A stretch of 21,029 nt of DNA from Bacteroidales bacterium UBA3696 (GCA_002372135.1 DFIN01000005.1:1-21029); one strand, 5' to 3'; shown: positions 1-8,734, counted from the stretch's first letter. Notes: generated by a model from the letters alone, not told the origin. Numbers and translations are program-made.

Positions 1-1724
1 GTCAAAAGCGGGAGGATAATCTCAGAACCTTCCGGCACTTGATCCGTAGTCTTGATTGTATCTCCGTTTGCCAAATAGATATATACCCAGCAATTAGGAT
101 TGTTGTAATACTTTTGAGCCAAACGTTGCAGCGTTGTGTTACGGCGAACTGTGATTTGATCCCCATTTGCCACATCCAAATCGCCCGGTACGATGATTTC
201 TATCCGCGTACTACGTGCCTGTACATTCTCGTCTTTTGAGCGAACAGCCGAGCCGCGTTTAACCTGCTTATTACTCTCGAACTCACGATATACTTGCATG
301 GCTTGCTCAAACTCACCTTTCTTGAGCAGGTGGATTTCTACACGACGATTCGGGCGGAACGAACCTTCGGGACGGTTATCTATGATAATACCCTTACCTA
401 CAGTATGCATACGGGTCGAATCCACACCATACATTTGATTCATTTCTTTCTCAACATTAGCAGCACGAGTAACAGCCAACCATTTATTATATTCAATAGC
501 ACCCGTATTGTCGCACGAACCGATAATGAGAGCATAGAGGTTACGATCTTGCAACATGCGCTGCGAGGCTTCTTGGATAATCATCATAGCCATGTTGTCG
601 AGCGTTGGATTGTCGTTGTCGAAATACACCACATAGTAGTAGTGAGGATTCGGGATTACTTCCGTCTCGTCATAGCCGCCGGGGATCGTACCGGTCAGTT
701 TACCCAATCCCATACCGTTTTGCCCAATCATATAGAGGGTATCACGACGGAACATATATACCGTATCTCTCCTGTCTTCCAATTCAGGTACTTCTTCCTC
801 TTCTTCCACAGCAGGTTGCTTTGCCTTCTCAGCTTCTGCATTGATGGCAGCCAACGCTTTTTCACCACGGAAGTTACGAGTATGCGATTTCTTAACGGCA
901 TCAATCTTATAACGGAGCAGAATCTCCATATCCAACATTCCGTCATTGTTGTTACCACGCGTACGCCCGTCCACAAGGTCGGTTGTCGTATAGTTATACA
1001 GCACGCGTGCACCTAACTGAAGGCTACGGTTGAGGTTAAACTCAAAACTTGCACCGCCTATGAAAGCAGCGTAGCATTTGAATTTATCGTTAGCCAAAGA
1101 CTCTTGATCCTTCGTATGTTGCAGATAAACGAAATCGCGATGCAAGTCCATCTTGTACTCGTTCGGATAATACACCTGATTCTTATACAAAATGGCACCG
1201 GCTCCTAAAATCAAATCCAACGAGAACAATTTGTGCTTGTTTTGCGGACGGAACATATTAAACACGTCAAAAGTCAAATATCCGTTAGCCTGATGAGAAC
1301 GACCGGCGAGCAGCGTATGAGCGTGTTCACTGGTATTCTGACCAAAAACTTTATAGTTACGGAATTTGTATTCCAACCCGAGTGCCCACGTATTATTGAA
1401 ATGATAAGCACCACCTAAAGCAACGGTGGGTAAATAGAATGCGTGTTTCTTTTCAGAAGTAAAATCGCCGTCAAACAAATTACCACCGGCAGCCAAATAA
1501 AGCGAAACCTTAGATTCTTCGGTTGCTACAGGCGCCGTTGAACGATGCGGATGCACACCCAATGTATCAGGAGGGAGCGTATCAGCCTCATTGGCTACCA
1601 CAGCATTTTCACCTTCCAACGAGGTATATATAATAGGAGCTGACTTGTCAGTTGTCTGCGCATAAATAGTTGCCGCCATCATAAGCAGAGCAACAAGAAG
1701 CAAGTGGGGTTTATGCCGTGTCAT
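1..1724 (-). CDS. OmpA-family outer-membrane protein with C-terminal LysM-like domain (3' end off window)
   Basis: The frame is open from the ATG at 1722-1724 to the left edge, giving 574 complete codons without a stop. Residues 1-22 are a signal peptide (basic start, hydrophobic core, IYA before Q). Residues of about 68-262 alternate polar and aromatic positions, as in an outer-membrane beta-barrel. An acidic, Glu-rich linker follows near 290-300. An OmpA-like peptidoglycan-binding domain covers about 362-465, with the conserved strand VVYFDND, Asp405 in GSCDNTG, Arg420 in TRAANV and the closing NRRVEI at 459-464. Residues 524-573 look like a LysM domain (ITVRR, LAQKYY, IYLANGD, IILP). Likely role: anchoring the outer membrane to peptidoglycan. 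The order barrel, OmpA, LysM is read directly; function is inferred from the families. The true C-terminus is outside the window. Confidence 0.88.
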   Translation of the reverse strand, partial: MTRHKPHLLLVALLMMAATIYAQTTDKSAPIIYTSLEGENAVVANEADTLPPDTLGVHPHRSTAPVATEESKVSLYLAAGGNLFDGDFTSEKKHAFYLPTVALGGAYHFNNTWALGLEYKFRNYKVFGQNTSEHAHTLLAGRSHQANGYLTFDVFNMFRPQNKHKLFSLDLILGAGAILYKNQVYYPNEYKMDLHRDFVYLQHTKDQESLANDKFKCYAAFIGGASFEFNLNRSLQLGARVLYNYTTTDLVDGRTRGNNNDGMLDMEILLRYKIDAVKKSHTRNFRGEKALAAINAEAEKAKQPAVEEEEEVPELEDRRDTVYMFRRDTLYMIGQNGMGLGKLTGTIPGGYDETEVIPNPHYYYVVYFDNDNPTLDNMAMMIIQEASQRMLQDRNLYALIIGSCDNTGAIEYNKWLAVTRAANVEKEMNQMYGVDSTRMHTVGKGIIIDNRPEGSFRPNRRVEIHLLKKGEFEQAMQVYREFESNKQVKRGSAVRSKDENVQARSTRIEIIVPGDLDVANGDQITVRRNTTLQRLAQKYYNNPNCWVYIYLANGDTIKTTDQVPEGSEIILPLL

Positions 1725-1762
1725 ACGCGGAAGAAGTATTCGTTTTTGTCTGTTTCAGGGCG

Positions 1763-1794
1763 CAAAAGTACAGCACTTCCTCGGACTGACCAAA
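1763..1794 (-). promoter_or_regulatory. Bacteroidota-type promoter of the OmpA-family gene
   Basis: Read on the minus strand, TTTG (1791-1794) is followed after 20 bases by TACTTTTG (1763-1770). This fits the Bacteroidota sigma-ABfr pattern of TTTG at -33 and TAnnTTTG at -7. It predicts a leader of roughly 35 bases before the ATG at 1724. Confidence 0.8.
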
Positions 1795-1830
1795 TTATTT
1801 TCACAAAAAATCACAAAAAAACATTTTGTA

Positions 1831-1861
1831 TTGTCAGGGTTGCATTTTCGCGCTATTTTTG
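1831..1861 (+). promoter_or_regulatory. Probable promoter of the pta-ackA operon
   Basis: TATTTTTG at 1854-1861 matches the TAnnTTTG -7 element. A TTG at 1831-1833 lies 20 bases upstream; the better TTTG at 1825-1828 is 25 bases away, longer than usual. Transcription would start near 1868, about 20 bases before the pta ATG. The -33 element is weaker than the one facing the OmpA-family gene. Confidence 0.6.
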
Positions 1862-1889
1862 CGGCGTTTCACTAAAAATAAAGAAAAAG

Positions 1890-2891
1890 ATGGACATTTT
1901 AGAGAAGATGCTTGAGCGCGCGAAGCAGAATCCGCAGCGCATTGTGTTGCCGGAAGGCGACGAACCTCGTACATTAGAAGCCGCTAATATCCTGCTTAAG
2001 GACAAGGTGGCTCGTTTAATTTTGATAGGCAGCCGCGAACGTATTGAGAGTATGGCTGCCGAAAAAGGCTATACCTACATTAAGGAAGCAACAATCTTTG
2101 ACCCTGCCACCAATGAAAAAATGGATGAATACGCTCATCTGCTTTACGAATTGCGCAAGGCGAAAGGTATGACTGAAGAGGAAGCCGCAAAAAAAGCGAA
2201 AGATCCGTTGTATTTAGGTTGTTTGATGATTAAGAACGGGGACGCAGATGGCGAATTGGCCGGTGCCCGCGGCACCACAGCTGACACGATTCGTCCTGCT
2301 TTCCAGATTCTGAAAACCAAACCCGGTGTGAGTATTGTAAGCGGTGCGTTCCTGATGTTTACGCCTGCCAAGCAGTTGGGCGAAGATGGTTTCCTTATCT
2401 TTGCCGACTGCGCGGTAAATCCGTGCCCTAATGCGCAAGAATTGGCACAGATAGCCATTTCGACGGCCGAAACGGCTCGTACGATTGCCGGCATAGAGCC
2501 TCGCGTAGCTATGCTTTCGTTCTCGACGAAGGGCAGTGCCAAACACGAACTGATTGACAAGGTAACGGAAGCCACTCGCATTGCCAAAGAGTTAGCCCCC
2601 AATTTGCAATTAGACGGCGAGTTGCAAGCAGATGCCGCCTTGGTAGAAAAAGTAGGACAAAGCAAAGCCCCTGGCAGCCCCGTGGCAGGTAAAGCCAACG
2701 TATTGGTATTCCCCGACTTACAAGCCGGTAATATCGGTTATAAATTGGTTGAACGCTTCTCAGGAGCTGATGCCGTAGGTCCTATTTTGCAAGGTATTGC
2801 TGCACCGGTGAATGACTTGAGTCGCGGCTGCAAGGTACAAGACATCGTACAGATGGTTATCATCACTGCCAACCAAGCGATGGGAAAATAA
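1890..2891 (+). CDS. pta: Phosphate acetyltransferase
   Basis: Converts acetyl-CoA and phosphate to acetyl phosphate and CoA in the cytoplasm, the first step of the acetate-forming ATP pathway. The 333-residue protein matches the short single-domain Pta form. Visible family motifs are RIVLPEGDEPRTLEAA near the N-terminus, DGELAGARG, MLSFSTKGSA, GELQADAAL, NVLVFPDLQAGNIGYKL and VNDLSRGC near the C-terminus. The start at 1890 is chosen because it gives the usual MDIL...ERAK beginning and lies just after the promoter. A longer in-frame opening from 1704 would add 62 residues of non-family sequence that run through that promoter. There is no Shine-Dalgarno sequence; an A-rich stretch precedes the ATG. 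ackA follows after 32 bases. Confidence 0.95.
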   Translation: MDILEKMLERAKQNPQRIVLPEGDEPRTLEAANILLKDKVARLILIGSRERIESMAAEKGYTYIKEATIFDPATNEKMDEYAHLLYELRKAKGMTEEEAAKKAKDPLYLGCLMIKNGDADGELAGARGTTADTIRPAFQILKTKPGVSIVSGAFLMFTPAKQLGEDGFLIFADCAVNPCPNAQELAQIAISTAETARTIAGIEPRVAMLSFSTKGSAKHELIDKVTEATRIAKELAPNLQLDGELQADAALVEKVGQSKAPGSPVAGKANVLVFPDLQAGNIGYKLVERFSGADAVGPILQGIAAPVNDLSRGCKVQDIVQMVIITANQAMGK

Positions 2892-2923
2892 CAATCTTTG
2901 AATAAATAAATCCCCCAATCACT

Positions 2924-4123
2924 ATGAAGATATTAGTTTTGAACTGTGGTTCATCGTCCATAAAATATAAATTGTTCGATATGGACACTCGCACCGTAAT
3001 GGCACAGGGCGGTGTAGAAAAAATCGGTTTGAAGGACTCGTTCCTGCAAGTTAAGTTACCGAGCGGCGAGAAAGTAAAGATAGAAAAAGAGATGCCTGAG
3101 CATACAGTTGGTATTCAGTTGATTCTCAACACGCTGACTGACCCGAAGATAGGTTGCATCCGCGATTTGAAAGAGATCAACGCCGTAGGTCATCGTGTGG
3201 TACATGGCGGAGAGGCTTTTGCTTCGTCCGTACTTATTACCGACGAGGTGAAGCAGATGGTGGTTAAGTGTTCCGACTTGGCTCCGCTTCACAATCCGGC
3301 TAACCTCAAAGGCATTGAAGCCATCGAAAAGACGTTGCCGGGTGTTCCGCAAGTAGGTGTATTTGATACGGCTTTTCACCAGACTATGCCCGACTATGCC
3401 TATATGTACGCCATACCCTACGAGTTGTATGAGAAATACGGTATCCGCAGATACGGTTTCCACGGTACGAGCCACCGCTATGTCAGTCAACGCGTATGCG
3501 AGTTCCTGGGTATAGAAGCCCAAGGGAAGAAAATTGTAACAGCACATATCGGTAATGGCGGCAGTTGCGCTGCTGTTATGGACGGCAAGTCGGTAGATAC
3601 GAGTATGGGACTGACTCCCATTGAGGGTCTAATGATGGGTACTCGTGCTGGAGATCTTGACTTGGGTGCTGCTACATACATTATGGATAAGGAACATTTG
3701 ACCACCGCTCAATTCTCCAACCTTGTAAACAAGCAATCGGGTCTATTAGGTGTCAGCGGAGTTAGCAGTGATGCCCGCGATATTGATACGGCAATTAAGG
3801 AAGGAAACAGCCGTGCCAACCTTGCACGCAAGATGTTCATCTACCGCGTAAAGAAGTACATCGGAGCCTACGCCGCTGCTATGGACGGATTAGACATATT
3901 GGTATTCACGGGTGGTATAGGCGAAAACGACACGTATATCCGCACGGAGATTGCCAAAGGTTTTGGTTATTTAGGCGCCAAGATAGATGAGGAAAAGAGT
4001 CTCAAGAGTCGGGGTGAAGAGGTGATTATATCTACGCCTGACAGCCGTGTAACGGTATGCGTCATACCCACTGACGAAGAACTGATGATTGCCACCGACA
4101 CCCAGGCAATCGTAAATGCATAA
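2924..4123 (+). CDS. ackA: Acetate kinase
   Basis: Transfers phosphate from acetyl phosphate to ADP, giving acetate and ATP; it uses the product of the upstream pta gene. Its 399 residues are the normal family length. Numbering coincides with the well-studied Methanosarcina enzyme: Asn7 (LNCGSSS), Arg91 (GHRVVHGGE), His123 (PLHNP), Asp148 (FDTAFH), His180 (YGFHGTSH) and Arg241 (MGTRAGDLD) are all present. The nucleotide-binding segments HIGNGGS and FTGGIGEN are also present, and a TDEE motif near 383-386 supplies the magnesium-binding glutamate. It is probably cotranscribed with pta. The amylase gene starts 15 bases after its stop, so the operon continues. Confidence 0.97.
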   Translation: MKILVLNCGSSSIKYKLFDMDTRTVMAQGGVEKIGLKDSFLQVKLPSGEKVKIEKEMPEHTVGIQLILNTLTDPKIGCIRDLKEINAVGHRVVHGGEAFASSVLITDEVKQMVVKCSDLAPLHNPANLKGIEAIEKTLPGVPQVGVFDTAFHQTMPDYAYMYAIPYELYEKYGIRRYGFHGTSHRYVSQRVCEFLGIEAQGKKIVTAHIGNGGSCAAVMDGKSVDTSMGLTPIEGLMMGTRAGDLDLGAATYIMDKEHLTTAQFSNLVNKQSGLLGVSGVSSDARDIDTAIKEGNSRANLARKMFIYRVKKYIGAYAAAMDGLDILVFTGGIGENDTYIRTEIAKGFGYLGAKIDEEKSLKSRGEEVIISTPDSRVTVCVIPTDEELMIATDTQAIVNA

Positions 4124-4138
4124 CTCAATCTACGCTGA

Positions 4139-5806
4139 ATGAAGCCTATTATATATCAGTTATTTCCACGCACATTCACTAACTACAACGAGACACGCCT
4201 TCGCAATGGCAGTCGTGAGGAGAATGGTTGCGGTAAATTTGAGTACATCAACGAGAAAGCCCTTAAGTCTATTCGCGACTTAGGAGCCACGCACATTTGG
4301 TACACAGGTGTTATCCGCCACGCTACCGCCGAACGTAACAATGCTTCTATCACCAAAGGCAAAGCGGGTAGTCCGTATGCCATAACGGACTACTACGATG
4401 TAGATCCCGATTTGGCGGTGGACGAAAAGAAGCGTATGACGGAGTATGCGAACCTGATTCGTCGTACTCATACAGCAGGGCTCAAAGTAGTGATGGATTT
4501 TGTCCCCAACCACGTATCGCGTGAATACCACTCACTTCGCAAACCCAAAGGGGTTGTTGATTTGGGGGCAACCGATAATCCGGAATGGGCTTTTTCGCCT
4601 CTCAACAATTTTTACTACCTCCCCGGACAGGATTTTGCTCCCCAATTTGAAACAGATTATACCGAGTCGCCTGCCCGTGCAACGGGAAACGACTGTTTCT
4701 CTGCCCATCCGTCAAAGGGAGATTGGTATGAAACGGTCAAACTGAATTACGGTGTACACTACATGGGGGGGGGCGAAAAGCAGTTTAATCCCATACCTGA
4801 TACTTGGTATAAAATGAGGGATATTCTGCATTTCTGGTGCAAGAAAGGCGTAGATGCTTTTCGCGTGGATATGGCAGAGATGGTGCCGGTGGAGTTCTTC
4901 CGTTGGGTGATTACTTCCACTCGGACTCTGTTCCCTTCCATACAGTTCATCGGTGAATGCTATCAACCAAACAAATACCGCGAGTACCTCGCAGCCGGCT
5001 TTGACTATCTGTACGATAAGGTCGGTATGTACGACTATTTACGGGGCGTAACGAGCAAGAACTGGCCTGTGGCAGGTATTACCGGTCAATGGCAAGCCGT
5101 GGAGGACATACGCGACCGCATGGTCTATTTCTTGGAGAACCACGACGAGCAACGCATCGCATCGGGTTTCTTCTGCGGCAGCGGTCATTGTGCCGAGCCG
5201 GCTATGATTGTGGCAGCCACGTTAGGCACGAACCCCGTGTTGGTTTATGCCGGACAGGAATTGGGTGAAACGGGAATGGACGCTGAAGGTTTTTCGGGGA
5301 TGGACGGCAGAACCTCCATTTTCGACTATTGGGGCATCCGTTCGCTGCAAGCGTGGGCTAACCACGGCAAGTTTGACGGCAAAATGCTTAACGAAGAGCA
5401 AAAAGACCTGCGTCTGTTCTATCAACGGCTGTTGTGCATTGCACGCGATAACAAAGCCGTTGCCGAAGGTCTGATGTATGACTTGGAATACGCCCAAACG
5501 GAACATTTCAACAAACACGAGCAATATGCTTATATAAGGAAAAAAGACGACGAGATTCTTCTTTTTGTGCTCAATTTTGATGATCGGGCAGTAGAGGTTG
5601 ACGTGCAGATTCCTCCCCAAGCCTTCGCCTACTTGGAACAAGCAGAATGGCCACATGCCAAGGCCGTTGACTTGCTGACCGGAACCGAGTACCCGCAACT
5701 GAGTTTGACCTCACATGCCCCCGTTCACGTGTCCCTACAAGCGTGGAAAGGGGTCATACTTCGTATAAAAAAGACTCCCGCAAAACGAGATAAAAAAGGC
5801 AACTGA
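4139..5806 (+). CDS. GH13 alpha-amylase-family glycoside hydrolase, cytoplasmic
   Basis: A 555-residue alpha-glucan-active enzyme with no signal peptide, so it probably acts on intracellular glycogen or imported maltodextrins. All four GH13 regions are visible: I at 117-125 (VVMDFVPNH), II at 241-249 with nucleophile Asp244 (FRVDMAEMV), III with acid/base Glu273 (IGEC), and IV with the transition-state Asp336 (ENHDEQR). A beta-sandwich domain C occupies about 465-545, followed by a short Lys-rich tail. The exact specificity (amylase, neopullulanase-like or other) cannot be assigned. It follows ackA by 15 bases and its TGA overlaps the ATG of the next gene. An in-frame run of nine G at 4765-4773 encodes Met209-Gly212. 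Confidence 0.88.
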   Translation: MKPIIYQLFPRTFTNYNETRLRNGSREENGCGKFEYINEKALKSIRDLGATHIWYTGVIRHATAERNNASITKGKAGSPYAITDYYDVDPDLAVDEKKRMTEYANLIRRTHTAGLKVVMDFVPNHVSREYHSLRKPKGVVDLGATDNPEWAFSPLNNFYYLPGQDFAPQFETDYTESPARATGNDCFSAHPSKGDWYETVKLNYGVHYMGGGEKQFNPIPDTWYKMRDILHFWCKKGVDAFRVDMAEMVPVEFFRWVITSTRTLFPSIQFIGECYQPNKYREYLAAGFDYLYDKVGMYDYLRGVTSKNWPVAGITGQWQAVEDIRDRMVYFLENHDEQRIASGFFCGSGHCAEPAMIVAATLGTNPVLVYAGQELGETGMDAEGFSGMDGRTSIFDYWGIRSLQAWANHGKFDGKMLNEEQKDLRLFYQRLLCIARDNKAVAEGLMYDLEYAQTEHFNKHEQYAYIRKKDDEILLFVLNFDDRAVEVDVQIPPQAFAYLEQAEWPHAKAVDLLTGTEYPQLSLTSHAPVHVSLQAWKGVILRIKKTPAKRDKKGN

Positions 5807-6768
5807 TGAAAGAGAAATTGCGCGACTATTGTCGTCTGCTTCGTGTAGATAATCTACTGTTTATCATTATCTTGATGTGGATAATGACTTATTGGGTAGC
5901 CCGTTCTGTGCTCATAAAGCAAGGATTCATAGATGTCATACCTTGGTGGTTATGGCTCTTGATGACGGGCGGCACGGCATTGATTGCGGCAGGCGGATAT
6001 GTCATCAACGACTATTTTGATGTGAAGATTGACCGAATCAATCGCCCTGAACGCTTAGTAGTTACTCGCACAATCAGCAAAGCGGGTGCTATGCGATTGT
6101 TCTACATTCTGACCGGGATTGGGTTCGTGTTGGGAGAGATTTCCGCTTGGCAAGTACGCAGCAGTTCGGTGGCGATTATCTACGCATTAGTGCCGGGGCT
6201 GCTATGGTTTTATTCAGCCAGTTATAAGCGCATGCTTATCGTCGGGAATGTGATTGTTGCCTTTGTTACAGGTCTTGTTCCTCTGCTGGTTGCCTTGACC
6301 CAATCGGCATGGCTCAAACAGATATACGGAGCAGATGCACTGCGATTTGTCCCCATCGGGCAACAACTCTATCAATGGTTAGGCGGCTTTGCCTTATTCG
6401 CTTTTCTGTGTACATGGGCACGCGAGATGGTCAAAGACCTGCAAGACCAAAACGGAGATCGCGAATTAGAATGTCATACGATGCCTATTGTTTGGGGTAC
6501 GCTCGCCACAAAGATTATAACTACGCTCCTTCTTTTGATGATTGCCGGCTTAGTGGCTTGGCTTCATTGGGGACATATAATGCCCTTTGCGACCGATTGG
6601 CATAGTCCCGCCACACGCTACATTGTATTTGGACTCTATGTCCCCCTTGCGTGCGAAATAGCCTTGCTCTGGTCTGCCAAGATTCCCACCGACTACCGTT
6701 CAGCGCAAGGTCTGATGAAGTTCATTATGTTCCTCGGCACGATGTTTGCATTCATTATCAATCAGTAA
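5806..6768 (+). CDS. UbiA-family prenyltransferase (integral membrane)
   Basis: A 320-residue protein with about eight or nine hydrophobic membrane segments. It carries both Asp-rich motifs of the UbiA superfamily: NDYFDVKID at 68-76 (Asp69, Asp72, Asp76), and DLQDQNGD at 211-218 (Asp211, Asp214, Asp218), which bind magnesium and the polyprenyl diphosphate. The family transfers isoprenoid chains to aromatic or glycerol-phosphate acceptors. Bacteroidota members are often named geranylgeranylglycerol-phosphate geranylgeranyltransferase, but the acceptor here is unknown. Its ATG shares one base with the upstream TGA (TGATG), implying translational coupling. maf begins two bases after its stop. 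Confidence 0.87.
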   Translation: MKEKLRDYCRLLRVDNLLFIIILMWIMTYWVARSVLIKQGFIDVIPWWLWLLMTGGTALIAAGGYVINDYFDVKIDRINRPERLVVTRTISKAGAMRLFYILTGIGFVLGEISAWQVRSSSVAIIYALVPGLLWFYSASYKRMLIVGNVIVAFVTGLVPLLVALTQSAWLKQIYGADALRFVPIGQQLYQWLGGFALFAFLCTWAREMVKDLQDQNGDRELECHTMPIVWGTLATKIITTLLLLMIAGLVAWLHWGHIMPFATDWHSPATRYIVFGLYVPLACEIALLWSAKIPTDYRSAQGLMKFIMFLGTMFAFIINQ

Positions 6769-6770
6769 GT

Positions 6771-7373
6771 ATGAGGATTATTCTTGGTTCACAGAGTCCG
6801 CGTCGTCGCGAATTGATGGCGGGTTTGGACATTCCCTTTGAATGCACCGTAATTGATAGTTCCGAGAACTACCCTCCCAACCTACAAGGCGGCGACATAC
6901 CTGCCTATATTTCACGCGAAAAAGCACAAGCCTATCTGCCTCAACTCAAAGAGGACGAATTACTCATTACCGCCGATACAATTGTGTGGTTAGAGCATCA
7001 AATGTTGGGCAAGCCCAAAGACGAAGAAGACGCATGTCGTATGTTGCACCTATTGAGCGGCAAGACGCATCAAGTCTTTACGGGTGTTACTTTTACGCAA
7101 CTCAACGCTAAAAGCGACACCATAGTGGATCAGACAGATGTTACTTTCCGCCCGCTGAGCGAAGAGGAGATTCAACATTATATACATACCTACCGTCCGT
7201 TGGACAAAGCCGGTGCATACGGTGTACAGGAATGGATTGGCTACGTAGGTGTCGAATCGATGAACGGATCCTATTTTAATGTGATGGGATTTCCCGTTGA
7301 ACGCGTCTATCTCTACCTCAAAGAGCACCATTTATTACCGGAAAACAAATTTTATCATTCTGCATTTGTTTAG
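6771..7373 (+). CDS. maf: Maf-family nucleoside triphosphate pyrophosphatase (YhdE type)
   Basis: A 200-residue cytoplasmic house-cleaning enzyme that hydrolyses dTTP, UTP or modified relatives to monophosphate and pyrophosphate. Family motifs: the opening ILGSQSPRRREL, ITADTIVW with catalytic Asp69, GKPKDEEDA (80-88), SGKTHQVFTGV (96-106) and DKAGAYGVQ. The start at 6771 gives the canonical MRIILGSQSPRR opening; an in-frame upstream extension from 6651 would only overlap the prenyltransferase gene. It lies two bases after that gene, so it is probably the last gene of the pta operon. Its 3' end contains the der promoter. Confidence 0.93.
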   Translation: MRIILGSQSPRRRELMAGLDIPFECTVIDSSENYPPNLQGGDIPAYISREKAQAYLPQLKEDELLITADTIVWLEHQMLGKPKDEEDACRMLHLLSGKTHQVFTGVTFTQLNAKSDTIVDQTDVTFRPLSEEEIQHYIHTYRPLDKAGAYGVQEWIGYVGVESMNGSYFNVMGFPVERVYLYLKEHHLLPENKFYHSAFV

Positions 7374-7396
7374 ATGGAAATAAAGCCATACTTTTG
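7365..7396 (+). promoter_or_regulatory. Promoter of der, starting inside maf
   Basis: TTTG at 7365-7368 (last codons of maf) is followed after 20 bases by TACTTTTG at 7389-7396, a full match to the Bacteroidota pattern. Transcription should begin near 7403. This excludes the alternative upstream start codon at 7394 for der and supports the ATG at 7421. Confidence 0.8.
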
Positions 7397-7420
7397 TGGC
7401 TCAAAAAAAAGACAGACACC

Positions 7421-8734
7421 ATGCCCAACATCTTAGCCCTTGTGGGAAGACCTAATGTAGGCAAATCTACCCTTTTTAACCGTTTGACGAAGACCCGCCG
7501 CGCTATTGTTACGAGCGAAGCGGGTACAACTCGTGATCGGCAGTACGGACACTGCGAATGGTGCGGTAAAGAGTTTTCCGTCATTGATACGGGCGGATGG
7601 GTTCTCAATTCAGATGATATCTTTGAAGACGAAATCAATCGTCAAGTGCATTTAGCCATTGACGAGGCGGATGTCGTGTTGCTTCTGGTGGATGTGAACG
7701 AGGGCGTTACGCGCTTTGATATGGAAGTGGCGCACCTGTTGCGTCAGTCGGGAAAAGAGTGCCTGTTGGCGGTGAACAAAGTGGACTCGTTTGACCAACA
7801 GTACGGTGCTCCCGAGTTTTACCGATTAGGATTGGGTGAACCCTTTATCCTGAGTGCCGAAAACGGATTAGGCACAGGCGACTTATTGGACGAGATATGC
7901 TCGCGTTTCAAGAAAGACGAGAATGGCGAAGGAATAGACGACCTACCGCGTTTTGCCATCGTAGGTCGCCCCAATGCCGGCAAAAGCAGCATACTGAATG
8001 CGTTTATCGGCGAGGAACGCACCATCGTTACCGACCGCCCCGGCACTACGCGCGACAGCATCTACACCCGCTACAACAAGTTTGGCAAAGACTTCTACTT
8101 GGTGGATACAGCCGGCATCCGCAAAAAAGCCAAAGTAAACGAAGACTTGGAGTACTACTCGGTTGTACGTTCCATACGTGCCATAGAAAACTCGGACGTA
8201 TGTATTTTGATGTTGGATGCCACACGCGGTATAGAGGCTCAAGACCTCAATATCTACTCCTTGGTTCAAAAGAACAAAAAAGGTATGGTGGTTTGTGTCA
8301 ACAAATGGGACCTGATAGAAAGCAAAACGACCAAGGACATCAAAGCCTACGAGACGGCTATCCGTTCTCGTATGGCTCCATTCTCCGACTTCCCTATTAT
8401 TTTTACCTCTGCACTCACTAAACAGCGCATTTATAAGGTGATGGAAACAGCTCTGCATGTGTATGAAAACAAACAGCGCAAAGTTGCCACCGCCCAACTT
8501 AATGAACGTTTCTTGCCTCTTATAGAGAATTACCCGCCTCCTGCCACCAAAGGCAAGTACATAAAAATCAAGTACTGCACCCAATTACCGAATACACAGA
8601 TACCCACTTTTGTGTTTTTTGCCAACCTGCCGCAGTATGTGAAAGAGCCCTACCGGCGCTTCTTGGAGAATAAATTGCGCGAATGGTGGGACTTTAACGG
8701 AACTCCCATACAGATTTTTATCCGTGCCAAATAA
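7421..8734 (+). CDS. der: Ribosome-assembly GTPase Der (EngA)
   Basis: A double-GTPase needed for maturation of the 50S ribosomal subunit. Its 437 residues match the family. The first G domain has GRPNVGKS (9-16), DTGGW (56-60) and NKVD (119-122). The second has GRPNAGKS (182-189), DTAG (229-232) and NKWD (294-297). The C-terminal KH-like domain covers about 350-437 and contains the usual NPP-like stretch (ENYPPPATKGKYIKIKY). The start at 7421 gives the normal MPNILALVGRPN opening; a start at 7394 would place the codon inside the promoter. The downstream gene begins 35 bases after the stop. Confidence 0.96.
   Translation: MPNILALVGRPNVGKSTLFNRLTKTRRAIVTSEAGTTRDRQYGHCEWCGKEFSVIDTGGWVLNSDDIFEDEINRQVHLAIDEADVVLLLVDVNEGVTRFDMEVAHLLRQSGKECLLAVNKVDSFDQQYGAPEFYRLGLGEPFILSAENGLGTGDLLDEICSRFKKDENGEGIDDLPRFAIVGRPNAGKSSILNAFIGEERTIVTDRPGTTRDSIYTRYNKFGKDFYLVDTAGIRKKAKVNEDLEYYSVVRSIRAIENSDVCILMLDATRGIEAQDLNIYSLVQKNKKGMVVCVNKWDLIESKTTKDIKAYETAIRSRMAPFSDFPIIFTSALTKQRIYKVMETALHVYENKQRKVATAQLNERFLPLIENYPPPATKGKYIKIKYCTQLPNTQIPTFVFFANLPQYVKEPYRRFLENKLREWWDFNGTPIQIFIRAK

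Noticed and set aside
109..116. TACTTTTG on the plus strand as a promoter
   Set aside because: No TTTG lies 19-20 bases upstream, and the site is inside the OmpA-family coding region.
294..1016. Long plus-strand open frame (240 codons)
   Set aside because: It is antisense to the OmpA-family gene, which has a signal peptide, clear domains and a promoter. The plus-strand product has no recognisable features.
1704..1889. 62-residue N-terminal extension of Pta
   Set aside because: The extension crosses both promoters of the divergent region and does not resemble Pta; the ATG at 1890 gives the family N-terminus.
6651..6770. 40-residue extension of Maf
   Set aside because: It lies wholly within the prenyltransferase gene, and the conserved Maf motif begins right after the ATG at 6771.
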